Origin: Candidatus Enterococcus leclercqii
GTDB taxonomy: Bacteria; Bacillota; Bacilli; Lactobacillales; Enterococcaceae
NCBI RefSeq assembly: GCF_009933135.1
Contig: NZ_MAEH01000015.1
Location: 1-64,000 of the forward strand
Direction: 5' to 3'
DNA: 64,000 bases
The notes beneath the pieces are model-generated. The model was not told where the DNA came from. It saw only the letters and a program-made list of their open reading frames with translations, and searched no databases. Of the stretch, positions 33,878 through 43,163 are shown one piece after another; the stretch's first letter is position 1; every line of letters starts with the position of its first letter. The translations under genes were made by a program, and so were the position numbers.

Positions 33878-34749
33878 TGTAATGGAATGTATAAATCAAC
33901 TTCACTTTCCGGATGGTCATACCCTAGAAAACGTTGATCATAAACTTCAAAATCCTCTTTATCTGCCAACTTCTCGTCTGTTGTCAAAAACCAAGTCCCC
34001 CAAATATACTCAAAGGTTTTGGGTAACATCCGCAACGTTCCTCGGTGAGTAAAAACGGCATAGCGGCCACTAGGAATAACCTTTGCAACAAATTCTGCCG
34101 GCAACCCTTCAAAAGAAGTCACTTCTACCCCGGCGACTTCAGTAAACAATACGTCTTCATGCATAGTATATAGAGTATTTTCATGGCAAGCTTCACAGAT
34201 GCCGAATCCTCGCCCATTAAAAACACGATGAGGAATCTGTGTATAACAGGCGTTGGCTCGATCCCAAAGCTGACGCAGACGATTGTCCTTCAATGTAGTT
34301 TCTCCTCTGAGTCCCGCAACTTTGATTGATGCCAGCTCCACAATTTTGGGACGAACAGTCACATTAGCGGTTAGGTGATCCAACAAGCCGTTGTCCAGTC
34401 TTTCCTTAGCACCCACAAAGGTCGACAGTTGATTCTTCCGATAGTCTCGGGGACTCGCTTGATAAACTTGCTTAAAAGCGCGACTGAAGGCTTCGGCTGA
34501 TTCAAAACCGGCGGTCAGTGCAATCGTAATTACCTTGTCTTGACTGTGCAACAATTTTTGGGCAGCCTCAGCTAAGCGCCTTTTTTTGATATAGCTCCCC
34601 ACACTTTCCCCCAGGATTGCAGAAAACTGGCGCGTCAAATGATAGTAGGAATAGCCCGCCGCCTGTGCGACTTCTTCCACTGTAATTGCTTCAGTCAAAT
34701 GGTTCTCAATGTAGCTGATTGCTTGTTCCAATGCTCGGCGGTAATCCAT
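33874..34749 (-). CDS. AraC-family regulator with GyrI-like effector domain
   Basis: This is a 291-residue protein. The N-terminal two-HTH AraC/XylS DNA-binding domain (about residues 8-105) contains EEVAQAAGYSYYHLTRQF and ALTAGFESAEAFSRAFKQ. The C-terminal half (about 125-290) resembles the GyrI/Rob small-molecule-binding domain (VEVTSFEGLPAEFVAKVIPSG). Such regulators often sense drugs or lipophilic compounds. It starts 14 bases after the C45 hydrolase gene and is probably in its operon. Confidence 0.88.
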   Translation of the reverse strand: MDYRRALEQAISYIENHLTEAITVEEVAQAAGYSYYHLTRQFSAILGESVGSYIKKRRLAEAAQKLLHSQDKVITIALTAGFESAEAFSRAFKQVYQASPRDYRKNQLSTFVGAKERLDNGLLDHLTANVTVRPKIVELASIKVAGLRGETTLKDNRLRQLWDRANACYTQIPHRVFNGRGFGICEACHENTLYTMHEDVLFTEVAGVEVTSFEGLPAEFVAKVIPSGRYAVFTHRGTLRMLPKTFEYIWGTWFLTTDEKLADKEDFEVYDQRFLGYDHPESEVDLYIPLQ

Positions 34750-34763
34750 TCCTCTTCCCCCTT

Positions 34764-35897
34764 TTATCCAACATGAGGCGCTGACGATTGTTGCCAGTCA
34801 AAGGTTCCCCGAGGGGCTTTTTGCGGGTAAATCTTAATTTTTCCAATTGCTGTTTCTAGCGGCTGACCAATATCGTAACGCCGCCAACCATTTGCAGCTT
34901 CACCACCCCAAAGAAGTTGAACTATCCCTTCTGCCGGTGAAAAAATCATACTTTTGGTTGTTCCAAAAAATTCATCGAAGAAAGGACAACAAAGACCATC
35001 GGGATATTTTGCCAACAGCATTTGTTCTAGTTTGCTGCAAGAGATATTCTTTTGTCCCGTCAACTGTGCTTCAATAAATTGGTACCTGACATCTGAATGT
35101 TGCATCCGCTGTGGTTCAATGCGACTAAGTTTCGGCAGGACTGCATGATTTGTAGCAAAGAGCACCTGCTGCTCAGAAGATGCATCAATGATTTTTACTT
35201 CTCGGTTCCCATCCAACGTTTCAAACAATGCTGCCTGACCTGATTTGTCCACAAGCATCAAGTTAAGGTTGTAGGCAATAGGCATTTCTTCTAAATAGTC
35301 TAACGCTTCCGTGACATTTCGACAGTTTTCCAATACTCCCCGAATCACTGCCCAAAACTGCAGCCCTTTTAACTTTGGCCCACGCATATAGCTATCGGCC
35401 CCCACGGGAAACCCACAAGAGCTCATGGTGACCGCCAGTCCCTGCTCGTTGAAACCGTCATCGCGCCCAAAATGAAGAACACTGGTGCCCATATGTGTAT
35501 AGCGCCCATTCACCGCTGTCTTGATGAAGCAGAAATCTTCAGTCCGGTGACTAAACTCATAGTTTCGGGCTAAAAGGGGTAGTCCGTTCTCACTAATTTT
35601 TGGTAAAACCGCAATCTGGCTACATCGGGGAATCAAATATGTCATGCTGTAAAAAAGTAAATTCTCTGAAGGTATCTGTAGCGCATCTGCACAACCGGTT
35701 AATTCTTCATTTAAACCAGGACACCAGCGATTAAAAAGTGCAATCGCCTCTTTTGTCTCTTGTCGACTGAAGTTTGGTCGTTTTTTGGTTTGCAATGCCA
35801 AAAGTGACGGTATTTTACTAATTTGCTTGCCATATTGGTAACCAATTTCATAGCTGCTTCCTGCTAGATCCATCGTATAGGTAGTTAGCCGTTCCAT
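34764..35897 (-). CDS. C45-family acyltransferase/amidohydrolase (Ntn fold)
   Basis: This is a 377-residue protein of the acyl-CoA:6-aminopenicillanate acyltransferase / linear amide C-N hydrolase type. The expected nucleophile is Cys92 in LIPRCSQIAV, with the downstream LLARNYEF and GFNEQGLAVTMSS motifs of the Ntn fold. Activation would require autocleavage before Cys92. The substrate is unknown; N-acyl amino acids, bile salts or beta-lactam-like amides are options. It has an AAGGAGG site and is followed by an AraC/GyrI-type regulator, suggesting an inducible response to its substrate. Confidence 0.75.
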   Translation of the reverse strand: MERLTTYTMDLAGSSYEIGYQYGKQISKIPSLLALQTKKRPNFSRQETKEAIALFNRWCPGLNEELTGCADALQIPSENLLFYSMTYLIPRCSQIAVLPKISENGLPLLARNYEFSHRTEDFCFIKTAVNGRYTHMGTSVLHFGRDDGFNEQGLAVTMSSCGFPVGADSYMRGPKLKGLQFWAVIRGVLENCRNVTEALDYLEEMPIAYNLNLMLVDKSGQAALFETLDGNREVKIIDASSEQQVLFATNHAVLPKLSRIEPQRMQHSDVRYQFIEAQLTGQKNISCSKLEQMLLAKYPDGLCCPFFDEFFGTTKSMIFSPAEGIVQLLWGGEAANGWRRYDIGQPLETAIGKIKIYPQKAPRGTFDWQQSSAPHVG

Positions 35898-36034
35898 GCT
35901 GTCTTTCCCTCCTTCTGATAGAATAATTCATATCTTATCTTACTATCAGTTTAACAAGGGACAACGCCGACTACATGATATTTTCTGCGGTTTTCGTAAA
36001 TTATCGAGTCGTTTTTCCCAGCAGCCTAAGCCCA

Positions 36035-36592
36035 TCAAATCTCGTCAGCAATGATTTGCTCCCAGGTGAGCCAATCTTCTTTTAGCAGGCCATATATGAA
36101 AGTATCCTGCCAAAGGGGGTCCCCTGCATCATCAAAGAAAAAGTAGATATTTTTTCGCAAGTGTCCTTCCCGATAAAACCCGCTGCGCTCTAGAAGACGC
36201 CAAGAGGCTATGTTCTCAGGGTTGCACTCTGCAAACACCCGCTGCGCTTTTTCTTCAGAAAAGACCCAGCTCAACAATATCTGAACTGCTTCAGTTCCAT
36301 ATCCTTTTTTCTGATAGGCGCGGTTAAACACATAGCCCAGTTCCCAGTTTTGATGACTCTGTGGAGCCAGGTAGACATTGCCAATTAGTTTGCCGGTAGT
36401 TTTCAAGCAAACAGCATAAAACTCTGCTGATGATTCCCGCAAACAAGCCGCTTGTTGACATTGCTTTTTAGTTTGGACTGGGTAGGGCTCATACTTCACT
36501 ACCTCTTTGTCAGACAACATTTCGTAAAGATCCTGCCAATCTGTTTTACGAAACGATCGAATCAACAGTCGCTCAGATACCAATGAGGCCAT
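36035..36592 (-). CDS. GNAT acetyltransferase, RimJ/RimL type
   Basis: This is a 185-residue N-acetyltransferase. The N-terminal SERLLIRSFRKTDW is typical of the RimJ/RimL group, and acetyl-CoA-binding region YQKKGYGTEAVQILL and the motif NIASWRLLERSGFYREG follow. The acceptor is unknown; ribosomal protein N-termini or small amines are possible. AAGGAGAAGG lies before the start. It is monocistronic. Confidence 0.85.
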   Translation of the reverse strand: MASLVSERLLIRSFRKTDWQDLYEMLSDKEVVKYEPYPVQTKKQCQQAACLRESSAEFYAVCLKTTGKLIGNVYLAPQSHQNWELGYVFNRAYQKKGYGTEAVQILLSWVFSEEKAQRVFAECNPENIASWRLLERSGFYREGHLRKNIYFFFDDAGDPLWQDTFIYGLLKEDWLTWEQIIADEI

Positions 36593-36702
36593 TATCCTTC
36601 TCCTTTTTTAGTCAAAATAATAAAATATCCAGACAACTTTTCTAAAATATTCTCCAATCGCTGTTTCTTTTAGCATTCAGAAAACTTGGGTCTGTCAAAA
36701 GA

Positions 36703-37650
36703 TTATTTCTTTGCGGCCTTTTCAGCGACTTCCCATGAAAAAATCCCCAGAAAGCTCTTGCGCTTAGGCATTGGTGGAACTTCTAATGCCGCCACTTGAA
36801 TCTCACTGCGGTATTCAGTGTGGACTTGAACTTCCAACAAAAATGTCAACCAGTCATCAAACTGCGGTTCCAGATTGCTTTCCCCTAAAACCTCTAAATC
36901 TGCTATGAAGATTGGAATGTGATAGGCTTTTAGCCACTGGCTGATTGTCGGTGAAAGTCCATTGATTCCCGGAAACAAAACCACGCCGTCGATGCGCCGA
37001 GCGATTTTTGGCAAATCTTCGGTCAACTCTTCTTGCCGCCCAAACAAAAGTCGTAAATCAAAATCTGCTTCCGGCTCCTGATACAAGACAGGAATCGAGA
37101 AGCGCTGCTTTATCGTTCGAATATCCCAACGACTCAAATAATCGGAAAACTCCCCCATTAGACGACTAGTCGAAGCCTGACCTAAAATGAGCAGTTCCAT
37201 ATTCTTGTCTCGACCTTTAGAGGCCTTTTTATAGCCCGATTGAGCGGCTCGTTCTTCATCTAAAATAATCAGTTCATCTAAAAGCTGGGGATACGCTTTA
37301 GAAGCCTCCATATTGCCAAAAATCCGCATCGGAATGTCTCTTACCAAAGTCGGATAAGGGGTTAACAGCTGTCGAAGTGCCGGTGTCATAAATCTGACTT
37401 GCGGCGCAATATAGACGACATCAAAGAGATTGCCAAATTCAAAGGCTGTATACTCACGAATTTCACCGGCACCACCATACGCAAAGACCAAGTCATAGGC
37501 ACCACTGTAAGCTGCCGCATGTTTGGCAATGCTTTGGACATCGGCAAAAGCCGCCCGCAAATTTTCGTCATGCTGCTGAATTTCTTTGACCATTCGCTGG
37601 CAGAACATACTGGATGTCCCACCACCGGCACATCCTACATAAATAAACAC
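36703..37650 (-). CDS. EIIB-like protein with unknown C-terminal domain
   Basis: This is a 315-residue protein with a GTG start. Residues 1-105 look like a PTS lactose/chitobiose-type IIB domain: a beta strand followed by the phosphoryl-loop CAGGGTSS with Cys7. Residues about 148-290 form a second alpha/beta domain beginning with MELLILGQASTSRLMGEF, which recalls another nucleotide- or sugar-binding fold I cannot name. No IIA, IIC or HPr-type genes are nearby, so a classical sugar PTS is unlikely and a regulatory role is possible. The end is basic (MPKRKSFLG, EKAAKK). Confidence 0.5.
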   Translation of the reverse strand: MFIYVGCAGGGTSSMFCQRMVKEIQQHDENLRAAFADVQSIAKHAAAYSGAYDLVFAYGGAGEIREYTAFEFGNLFDVVYIAPQVRFMTPALRQLLTPYPTLVRDIPMRIFGNMEASKAYPQLLDELIILDEERAAQSGYKKASKGRDKNMELLILGQASTSRLMGEFSDYLSRWDIRTIKQRFSIPVLYQEPEADFDLRLLFGRQEELTEDLPKIARRIDGVVLFPGINGLSPTISQWLKAYHIPIFIADLEVLGESNLEPQFDDWLTFLLEVQVHTEYRSEIQVAALEVPPMPKRKSFLGIFSWEVAEKAAKK

Positions 37651-37817
37651 AAGGCTTCATCTCTCTTCTTACTTGTTACCGGAACTACCGGAAGGTGAAA
37701 AGCGCGCTATAAATCCTTTGCCGAGGTCAGAATATTGTAGTTACTTAAAAGAGACCCTTCATCAGATTAACGCACTTCAACGCTTTGGCTACAAGATCTT
37801 GCTACGCTTTATTTGAT

Positions 37818-38288
37818 TTAGCCGGACTGTGACGCAGTTTTTTTTAAACGAAATTCATGGTAAGTGACGTCGTTATAGGTATAGGAGAACTCCTCCAACG
37901 TGACAAAACCGAATTTTTCGTAGAGTTGCTGCGCTACCCCATTACTGATAGAAACACTGGTGTACAGTGGTACGGATCCATATTTAGCATAAAAATAATT
38001 CAGAAAAAGTTGCAGGGCCTGCTTGCCGTAGCCTTTGCCTTGATGCTTTTTGTCAATCATAAAACGGCTCATGCTCCATCCCGGCAATTCACTGTCAAAA
38101 TCATAGAGTAAAAAACCAACCATCGTTTCCTCGTCGTAAATCCCCAAAGGAAACAACTCTGGCTCATAGGCAGCTTGCACGAGTGAATAGGCATTGGGCG
38201 CGACAAATTTCTGCTGTTCCGGTGCTGTTGCTAGTTGCAGACAAGACTCATAGTTTTCTCGGTCAATGGCTTTTAGTGTGATTATCAA
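37818..38288 (-). CDS. GNAT acetyltransferase, spermidine/diamine type
   Basis: This is an acetyltransferase of about 156 residues. A TTG start at 38288 gives MIITLKAIDRENYE, the normal N-terminus of this group, with AAAGGA about 11 bases upstream; a GTG at 38297 is the alternative. Acetyl-CoA motif KKHQGKGYGKQALQLFL and the C-terminal NGVAQQLYEKFGFV are clear. It resembles BltD/PaiA-type polyamine acetyltransferases. The substrate is not certain. It is monocistronic. Confidence 0.75.
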   Translation of the reverse strand: MIITLKAIDRENYESCLQLATAPEQQKFVAPNAYSLVQAAYEPELFPLGIYDEETMVGFLLYDFDSELPGWSMSRFMIDKKHQGKGYGKQALQLFLNYFYAKYGSVPLYTSVSISNGVAQQLYEKFGFVTLEEFSYTYNDVTYHEFRLKKTASQSG

Positions 38289-38470
38289 CTGGTTCACGGT
38301 CCTTTCGGTTGGCTTGCAGCCTTTTTTCATGAATGTAGCGAAAAAGGACAGCTCGCGCGCTTGGCTTTCCTCCATTCTAGATAACCAAGACAGCGGTGTC
38401 AAAGAAAGAACTATAATGAGCTTTTCAAAAAATTGACAACCTGGATTAATTCGGCTTTGATGTTGCCACG

Positions 38471-38509
38471 ATAAAAAACGGCCCTGCCTTTTAGCGGCAA
38501 GGTCGTTTT
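38471..38509 (-). terminator. Terminator of dapL-lysA-dapF operon
   Basis: On the minus strand AACG-CC-TGCC pairs with GGCA-GG-CGTT (two mismatches) and TTTTATC follows. It lies about 50 bases past the dapF stop. Confidence 0.75.
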
Positions 38510-38561
38510 ATTAGCACTATTTTCACGCCAAGTGATGCAAAGAGTCCCTCTTGTGTACCAA

Positions 38562-39440
38562 TCAATCGAAGTTGAGGTCCTCATCCGTAATGAGACCCCG
38601 CAAAACGATATTGGTATCCCCAATCAAGTTGAGCGCTGTTCCTTTAACTTCGACTTCCAATAAGCCACCAGGAACTGCTAAAGGAATTGGGCCGTCAGTC
38701 GGATCCACCAGAGAACGCTGCGCCAAAACATAGGCTACGGAACCGGAACCGGTCCCGCAAGCCAGGGTAAAATCTTCCACACCTCGTTCAAAAGTCCGGA
38801 CTAAAATGGGCGCACCGGGTTGCTCCGGTAGCGCAAAGAAATTCACGTTAGCTCCTTTTTCAAGTAACGACCACCAGCGAAAAGCCGTTGCCACTTCCCG
38901 CAGCTCCTCTGTGGTTTTTTGAAGAAGATTTGGACAACTCACCACCAAATGAGGGATTGCGGGATCTCCCAAATCTACATGGTCTGCAAAATCAATACCA
39001 GTGGTGGCAACGCTGGCCCCTTTTTTATCCGTCAACGCTTCAAGCGGCAAATTTTTCTGATAGGCAGAAGGCGGATTCAGACGCACTTTGTAGCGCCGTT
39101 CTCCTAGCCGCCAAGCGGGGACCGGGCCAGCCATTGTATCAATAACCATCGCCGCCCCCGCAATTTTCTGTTCATATGCATAACGAGCCAAGCAACGGGC
39201 GCCATTGCCACACATTTCTGCTTCACTGCCATCAGCATTGAAAAAGCGCATACGCAGATTGGCTTGTGCCGAGACTGGTGCTTCAACAACCATCAAGGCA
39301 TCCCCGCCGACAGAAATTTTTCGTTGACAAACTCTGCGAGCAATCTGTTGGAGCTGTGTTTTCGTGTAGTTGGTCCTGCGATTATCCATCACAATGAAGT
39401 CATTGCCGGCTCCTTGCATTTTAAAGAAGGCCAGTTCCAT
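38562..39440 (-). CDS. dapF: Diaminopimelate epimerase
   Basis: This enzyme converts LL- to meso-diaminopimelate. The 292-residue protein has the two catalytic cysteines in CGNGARC (first half) and CGTGSGSVAY (second half) and the N-terminal MQGAGNDFIVMDN motif. It is the last gene of the leftward dapL-lysA-dapF operon, 6 bases after lysA. It supplies both peptidoglycan and lysine synthesis. The N-terminal MELAFFK fits the family start. Confidence 0.96.
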   Translation of the reverse strand: MELAFFKMQGAGNDFIVMDNRRTNYTKTQLQQIARRVCQRKISVGGDALMVVEAPVSAQANLRMRFFNADGSEAEMCGNGARCLARYAYEQKIAGAAMVIDTMAGPVPAWRLGERRYKVRLNPPSAYQKNLPLEALTDKKGASVATTGIDFADHVDLGDPAIPHLVVSCPNLLQKTTEELREVATAFRWWSLLEKGANVNFFALPEQPGAPILVRTFERGVEDFTLACGTGSGSVAYVLAQRSLVDPTDGPIPLAVPGGLLEVEVKGTALNLIGDTNIVLRGLITDEDLNFD

Positions 39441-39446
39441 CTGCCC

Positions 39447-40745
39447 TCACATCCCTTCTGGTAAGCACTCATTTTGAAGTATTTGTTCGTAGCTTTGGCG
39501 TCTGACAATCAGTTGATCAACCCCATCTTTGACCATCACTACTGCTGGAATCGGTAGTTTATTGTAGTTGGACGCCATCGAATAGCCATAAGCGCCAGTC
39601 GCAAAGGTCACAAAGATATCTCCTGCTTCAACCGGTGCTGTCGCCAGATTCTTCACGAGAATATCCGTACTTTCACAGGCTTTTCCGGAAATCGTCACAA
39701 CCTCTGTTAAGGACTGATCGGCTTTGTTGGCAATCAGTCCCGTATAATCAGCCTGATAAAGCCCGGGGCGAATGTTATCCGTCATACCACCATCAATCGA
39801 AGCGTAAGTCCGAATCCCTGGCAATTCCTTAATACTGCCGATGGTGTGCAGGCTGATACCGGCTTCAGCAACAATGCTGCGGCCGGGTTCAATCACGATT
39901 GTGGGACGTTTCAGATTATTTGCAGTACAAAACGCTTCTGTCAATGCCATCAAGGGTTCTAAAAAATAGGCATAGGGCTGTCGCACATCCCCTTCTACGT
40001 ATTTCACTCCAAAGCCGCCGCCGTAATTTAGTTCCCGGATCTCGAAGTCATAGCGTTCTTTGACAGCGAGCGCCAGATGCAAGGCTACTTTTGCAGCTGC
40101 CAGATGGGTACTATTGTCTGCCAGTTGGCTTCCAATGTGAAAATGAAAGCCAAGAAAATCGGCGAATGGTGAGGCCATCGCTGCTTCAATCTGGGGGAAA
40201 AGAATTTCCGGATTTAAAGGGATACCGAATTTGGAATCCTTTTGGCCTGTAGAAATAAAATCGTGGGTATCTGCTTTAATCTCCGGGGTAATTCGAAATA
40301 AGATTTGCGTTTTTTTGCCAACTGCCTGACAGATGTCTTCAATCAGCGTCAGTTCTTGCAGTCCATCCACGATGATCCGCCCAACACCATATTCGATGGC
40401 CATTGTCAATTCTTCACGAGATTTGTTGTTGCCGTTAAATTCGATATGCTCCCCGGGAAAATCGGCTTTGATGGCCGTGTACAACTCACCGCCAGACACC
40501 ACATCCAGAGCAAGACCTTCTCTTGCCATCAAGCGACACATCGCCAGCGTTGAGAAAGCCTTACTAGCATAAGCTGCCCGCACGTTGTCATATTTATCTA
40601 GAAAATCCCGATGCAACTCGTCGGTTCGCGCTAAGATAGCATTTTCTGAAAGTACATACAGAGGGGTTCCATATTTTTCAGCCAGTGCCACAGTATCACA
40701 ACCGTCCCAATACAAATGGCCGTTTTCGATTGTTTGAATCGTCAT
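39447..40745 (-). CDS. lysA: Diaminopimelate decarboxylase
   Basis: This is a PLP enzyme that converts meso-diaminopimelate to L-lysine. The 432-residue protein has the PLP lysine in YASKAFS near residue 62, the glycine loop NYGGGFGVKY, EPGRSIVAEAG, and the C-terminal substrate motifs CESTDIL and GAYGYSMASNYN. It lies between dapL and dapF and is co-transcribed. Identification is secure. Confidence 0.97.
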   Translation of the reverse strand: MTIQTIENGHLYWDGCDTVALAEKYGTPLYVLSENAILARTDELHRDFLDKYDNVRAAYASKAFSTLAMCRLMAREGLALDVVSGGELYTAIKADFPGEHIEFNGNNKSREELTMAIEYGVGRIIVDGLQELTLIEDICQAVGKKTQILFRITPEIKADTHDFISTGQKDSKFGIPLNPEILFPQIEAAMASPFADFLGFHFHIGSQLADNSTHLAAAKVALHLALAVKERYDFEIRELNYGGGFGVKYVEGDVRQPYAYFLEPLMALTEAFCTANNLKRPTIVIEPGRSIVAEAGISLHTIGSIKELPGIRTYASIDGGMTDNIRPGLYQADYTGLIANKADQSLTEVVTISGKACESTDILVKNLATAPVEAGDIFVTFATGAYGYSMASNYNKLPIPAVVMVKDGVDQLIVRRQSYEQILQNECLPEGM

Positions 40746-40775
40746 CTCAATCGCTCCTTTTTTGATGGTACCTGT

Positions 40776-41933
40776 TTAGTTTTCATTTATTCGCTGCAAA
40801 AGCTCTCGGTAACACTGGATTCCCCCCAACAGATCCGCTTCATCAAATTGCAGTTTTCCGCTGTGAAGAGGATGAACCCAATCTTTTTTCTCATTGCGAA
40901 TTCCCACAAAGAAAAATAGTCCCGGAACCACTTGTTGATACATGGAAAAATCTTCTGCCAACAAATACGGTGGGGTCTCTTCATAACTAGCACCGGCAAT
41001 ATCTGCCAGCATAGCCGCAAGTTGTGGGTCATTGTCCACGACCCGATACATGTGGTTAAATACGACCTCTGCTTCACAGCCGTATCCGGCAGCCACTCCC
41101 GCAGCAATTTCTTCGATCCGCTTCACCAACGTTTCATAGACCGCATCAGAAAAGGCCCGCATCGTTCCTTCTATCGTCACCTGACCAGGAATGATATTCA
41201 TGGCTTCGCCGCCGTAAATCTTACCGAATGTCAAAACCGCTGCATCCAATGGCGACAGATTTCGGGCAACGATTGTATGAAGCGCCTGAACGACGCCGCT
41301 CATGGCTAAGATGGCATCTTGCCCTTGCTGAGGCTGCGCCCCGTGGGCACTCACCCCGCGAATAGTGATGGTGACTTCGCCATTTCTTGCCATCATTGCT
41401 CCTGGCCGACAAGCAATCACACCAGAAGGAAACTCCGGAAATACATGGAGACCGATAATCTGCTCCACTCCAAGGTCGGTTAAAACACCAGCATCAATCA
41501 ATAATTGCGCTCCACCGGGGCCTTCTTCAGCTGGTTGAAACAATAAGACAATCCGGCCACAAACTGTTTCAGGATGTTCGATTAAAAATTTGGCAAAACC
41601 AAGCAAGGTTGCCATATGCCCATCATGTCCACAGGCGTGCATTTTTCCTGAATGGCGAGAAGCAAAGTCTGCCCCCGTCATTTCAGTCACCGGCAGTCCG
41701 TCGATATCTGTGCGGTAGGCGATTGTTTTTCCCGGTTGGCTCCCTTCCAGTACTACTACTAGTCCAGTCGTCAGCGGCTGTCGAATATCGGTAAATCCCA
41801 GTTGTTCCAATTCTCGCTTTAAATATGCTGTCGTGGCGAATTCTTCCAGGCCCAACTCTGGAATCTGATGCAGTTCTCTGCGCCACCGAATCACCTCCGG
41901 CAGGTATCCTCGGATTGTTTCTTCGATTTCCAT
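40776..41933 (-). CDS. dapL: N-acetyldiaminopimelate deacetylase (M20 family)
   Basis: This enzyme removes acetate from N-acetyl-LL-diaminopimelate. The 385-residue M20 amidohydrolase has metal-site motifs ACGHDGHMA and PAEEGPGGA, and the dimerisation domain with GEVTITIRGVSAHGA. M20 enzymes cover many substrates, but the position at the head of lysA-dapF, opposite dapA-dapB-dapH (the acetylase), makes the DAP role very likely. The matching aminotransferase is not in the cluster. Confidence 0.88.
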   Translation of the reverse strand: MEIEETIRGYLPEVIRWRRELHQIPELGLEEFATTAYLKRELEQLGFTDIRQPLTTGLVVVLEGSQPGKTIAYRTDIDGLPVTEMTGADFASRHSGKMHACGHDGHMATLLGFAKFLIEHPETVCGRIVLLFQPAEEGPGGAQLLIDAGVLTDLGVEQIIGLHVFPEFPSGVIACRPGAMMARNGEVTITIRGVSAHGAQPQQGQDAILAMSGVVQALHTIVARNLSPLDAAVLTFGKIYGGEAMNIIPGQVTIEGTMRAFSDAVYETLVKRIEEIAAGVAAGYGCEAEVVFNHMYRVVDNDPQLAAMLADIAGASYEETPPYLLAEDFSMYQQVVPGLFFFVGIRNEKKDWVHPLHSGKLQFDEADLLGGIQCYRELLQRINEN

Positions 41934-42174
41934 ACTGCCGCCTCCTGTGAAAAAATTGTGTTTTTTTTCGTTAAATGGTGATATTTCATCCTATTATATT
42001 GTATAATCCATGTAATATCGAGATTTTTTGTAAAAAAAATCATTTTCAGAATAGTTTTCAAATTTATTGATGAAAATTTGCAGGCGCTGCTGATGCATCG
42101 GTGGCACTGAGCAAACATGGCTGGCGTTGTCTTTTACGAAACCTAGTCAGTAGAAAAAGAAAGGTTGGGTTACA
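41934..42174. promoter_or_regulatory. Divergent promoter region of the dap operons
   Basis: The interval has overlapping A/T-rich promoter elements around 41995-42018: TATAAT on the minus strand, and TATAAT within TTGTATAATCC on the plus strand. A leader of about 150 bases before dapA contains GATTTTTT / AAAAAATC and a GC-rich fold near 42080-42130. The lysine riboswitch core (AGAGGNGC and its partners) is not visible, so control, if any, is by another means. Confidence 0.45.
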
Positions 42175-43056
42175 ATGGGGATTTTCACAGGGGCGGGCGT
42201 GGCGTTGGTCACACCGATGAATGCAGACGGGTCCGTCAATTTTGAACAACTGAAAGCATTAGTGGAATGGCATGTGCAACAAGGTACCGATGCCATCATC
42301 GCTTGCGGTACGACAGGAGAAGCATCAACACTAAAAGATGAAGAACACATCGCCGTTATCGAAGCCGTGGTCAAACAAGTTGCTGGCCGAATTCCCGTTA
42401 TCGGCGGGACTGGCTCTAACGATACTCAGCACGGAATCCACCTGTCTGTGGAAGCCGAACGTGTGGGGGCCGATGCACTTTTAGTGGTGACTCCTTATTA
42501 CAACAAAGCCACAAATAAAAGTCTGATCAAACACTACGAAGCCATCTGTGAGAAAGTTTCGCTGCCGGTGATTCTCTACTCGATTGCCGGCCGTACTGGG
42601 CTGAACTTAACACCGGCTATGGTGGCCCGCCTCAAGGAGATTCCCAATGTCCAAGGAATCAAAGAAGCCAGTGGCAATATTTCACAGATTGTTGAAGTTT
42701 GTAAATTGGCAGATGAAAACTTCCAAGTTTATTCTGGCAATGACGACCAAGTCTTGCCGCTTTTATCAGTCGGCGGCAGCGGGGTAATTTCAACCATTGC
42801 CAACCTGTTACCGGCAGAAACCTCTAAAATGGTCCATGATTACCTTGAGGGAAACTGGGAAGCAGCTAAAAAGACACAGTTGGCGCAACTGCCATTAATT
42901 CAAGCGATTTTCAAAGAAGTCAACCCGGTACCGGTTAAAGCGGCGGTTTCCTTATTGGGCAAATGTGACATGAACTACCGCCTTCCGCTGGACACACCTG
43001 AAGAAGATACGTTAGACTTGTTGAAACAGGAAATGACGGCATACGGTCTGTTGTAA
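42175..43056 (+). CDS. dapA: 4-hydroxy-tetrahydrodipicolinate synthase
   Basis: This enzyme condenses pyruvate and aspartate semialdehyde, the first step specific to lysine/DAP synthesis. The 293-residue (beta/alpha)8 protein has GTTGEAST near residue 44, the catalytic Tyr in VILYSIAGRTG near 133, and the Schiff-base lysine in GIKEASGNI near 161. It leads the rightward operon dapA-dapB-dapH. A GC-rich terminator-like hairpin stands between it and dapB. Confidence 0.97.
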   Translation: MGIFTGAGVALVTPMNADGSVNFEQLKALVEWHVQQGTDAIIACGTTGEASTLKDEEHIAVIEAVVKQVAGRIPVIGGTGSNDTQHGIHLSVEAERVGADALLVVTPYYNKATNKSLIKHYEAICEKVSLPVILYSIAGRTGLNLTPAMVARLKEIPNVQGIKEASGNISQIVEVCKLADENFQVYSGNDDQVLPLLSVGGSGVISTIANLLPAETSKMVHDYLEGNWEAAKKTQLAQLPLIQAIFKEVNPVPVKAAVSLLGKCDMNYRLPLDTPEEDTLDLLKQEMTAYGLL

Positions 43057-43078
43057 TTTTGGAAAACACAAACTCTTT

Positions 43079-43140
43079 GCAGCAGACGGAACTCGCTGCC
43101 GAGCGTGCACGCGCCCGGGCGATCCGCCTGCTGTTTTTTT
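43079..43140 (+). terminator. Intercistronic terminator between dapA and dapB
   Basis: GCAGCAGACGGA (43079-43090) pairs with TCCGCCTGCTG (43123-43133), with a further GC-rich inner helix, and seven T follow. It would reduce dapB-dapH transcription relative to dapA unless read through. No separate strong promoter was seen in the short gap before dapB. Confidence 0.75.
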
Positions 43141-43163
43141 GATAATGAAACGGAGGAATTCAC

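Noticed and set aside
38411-38623. 70-codon minus-strand frame over the dapF 3' end
   Set aside because: It spans the dapF terminator and overlaps dapF in another frame, so it is a shadow.
41934-42175. Lysine riboswitch upstream of dapA or dapL
   Set aside because: The leader is too short on either side and lacks the AGAGGNGC start and the GGTTCGCCGAAG-like core.
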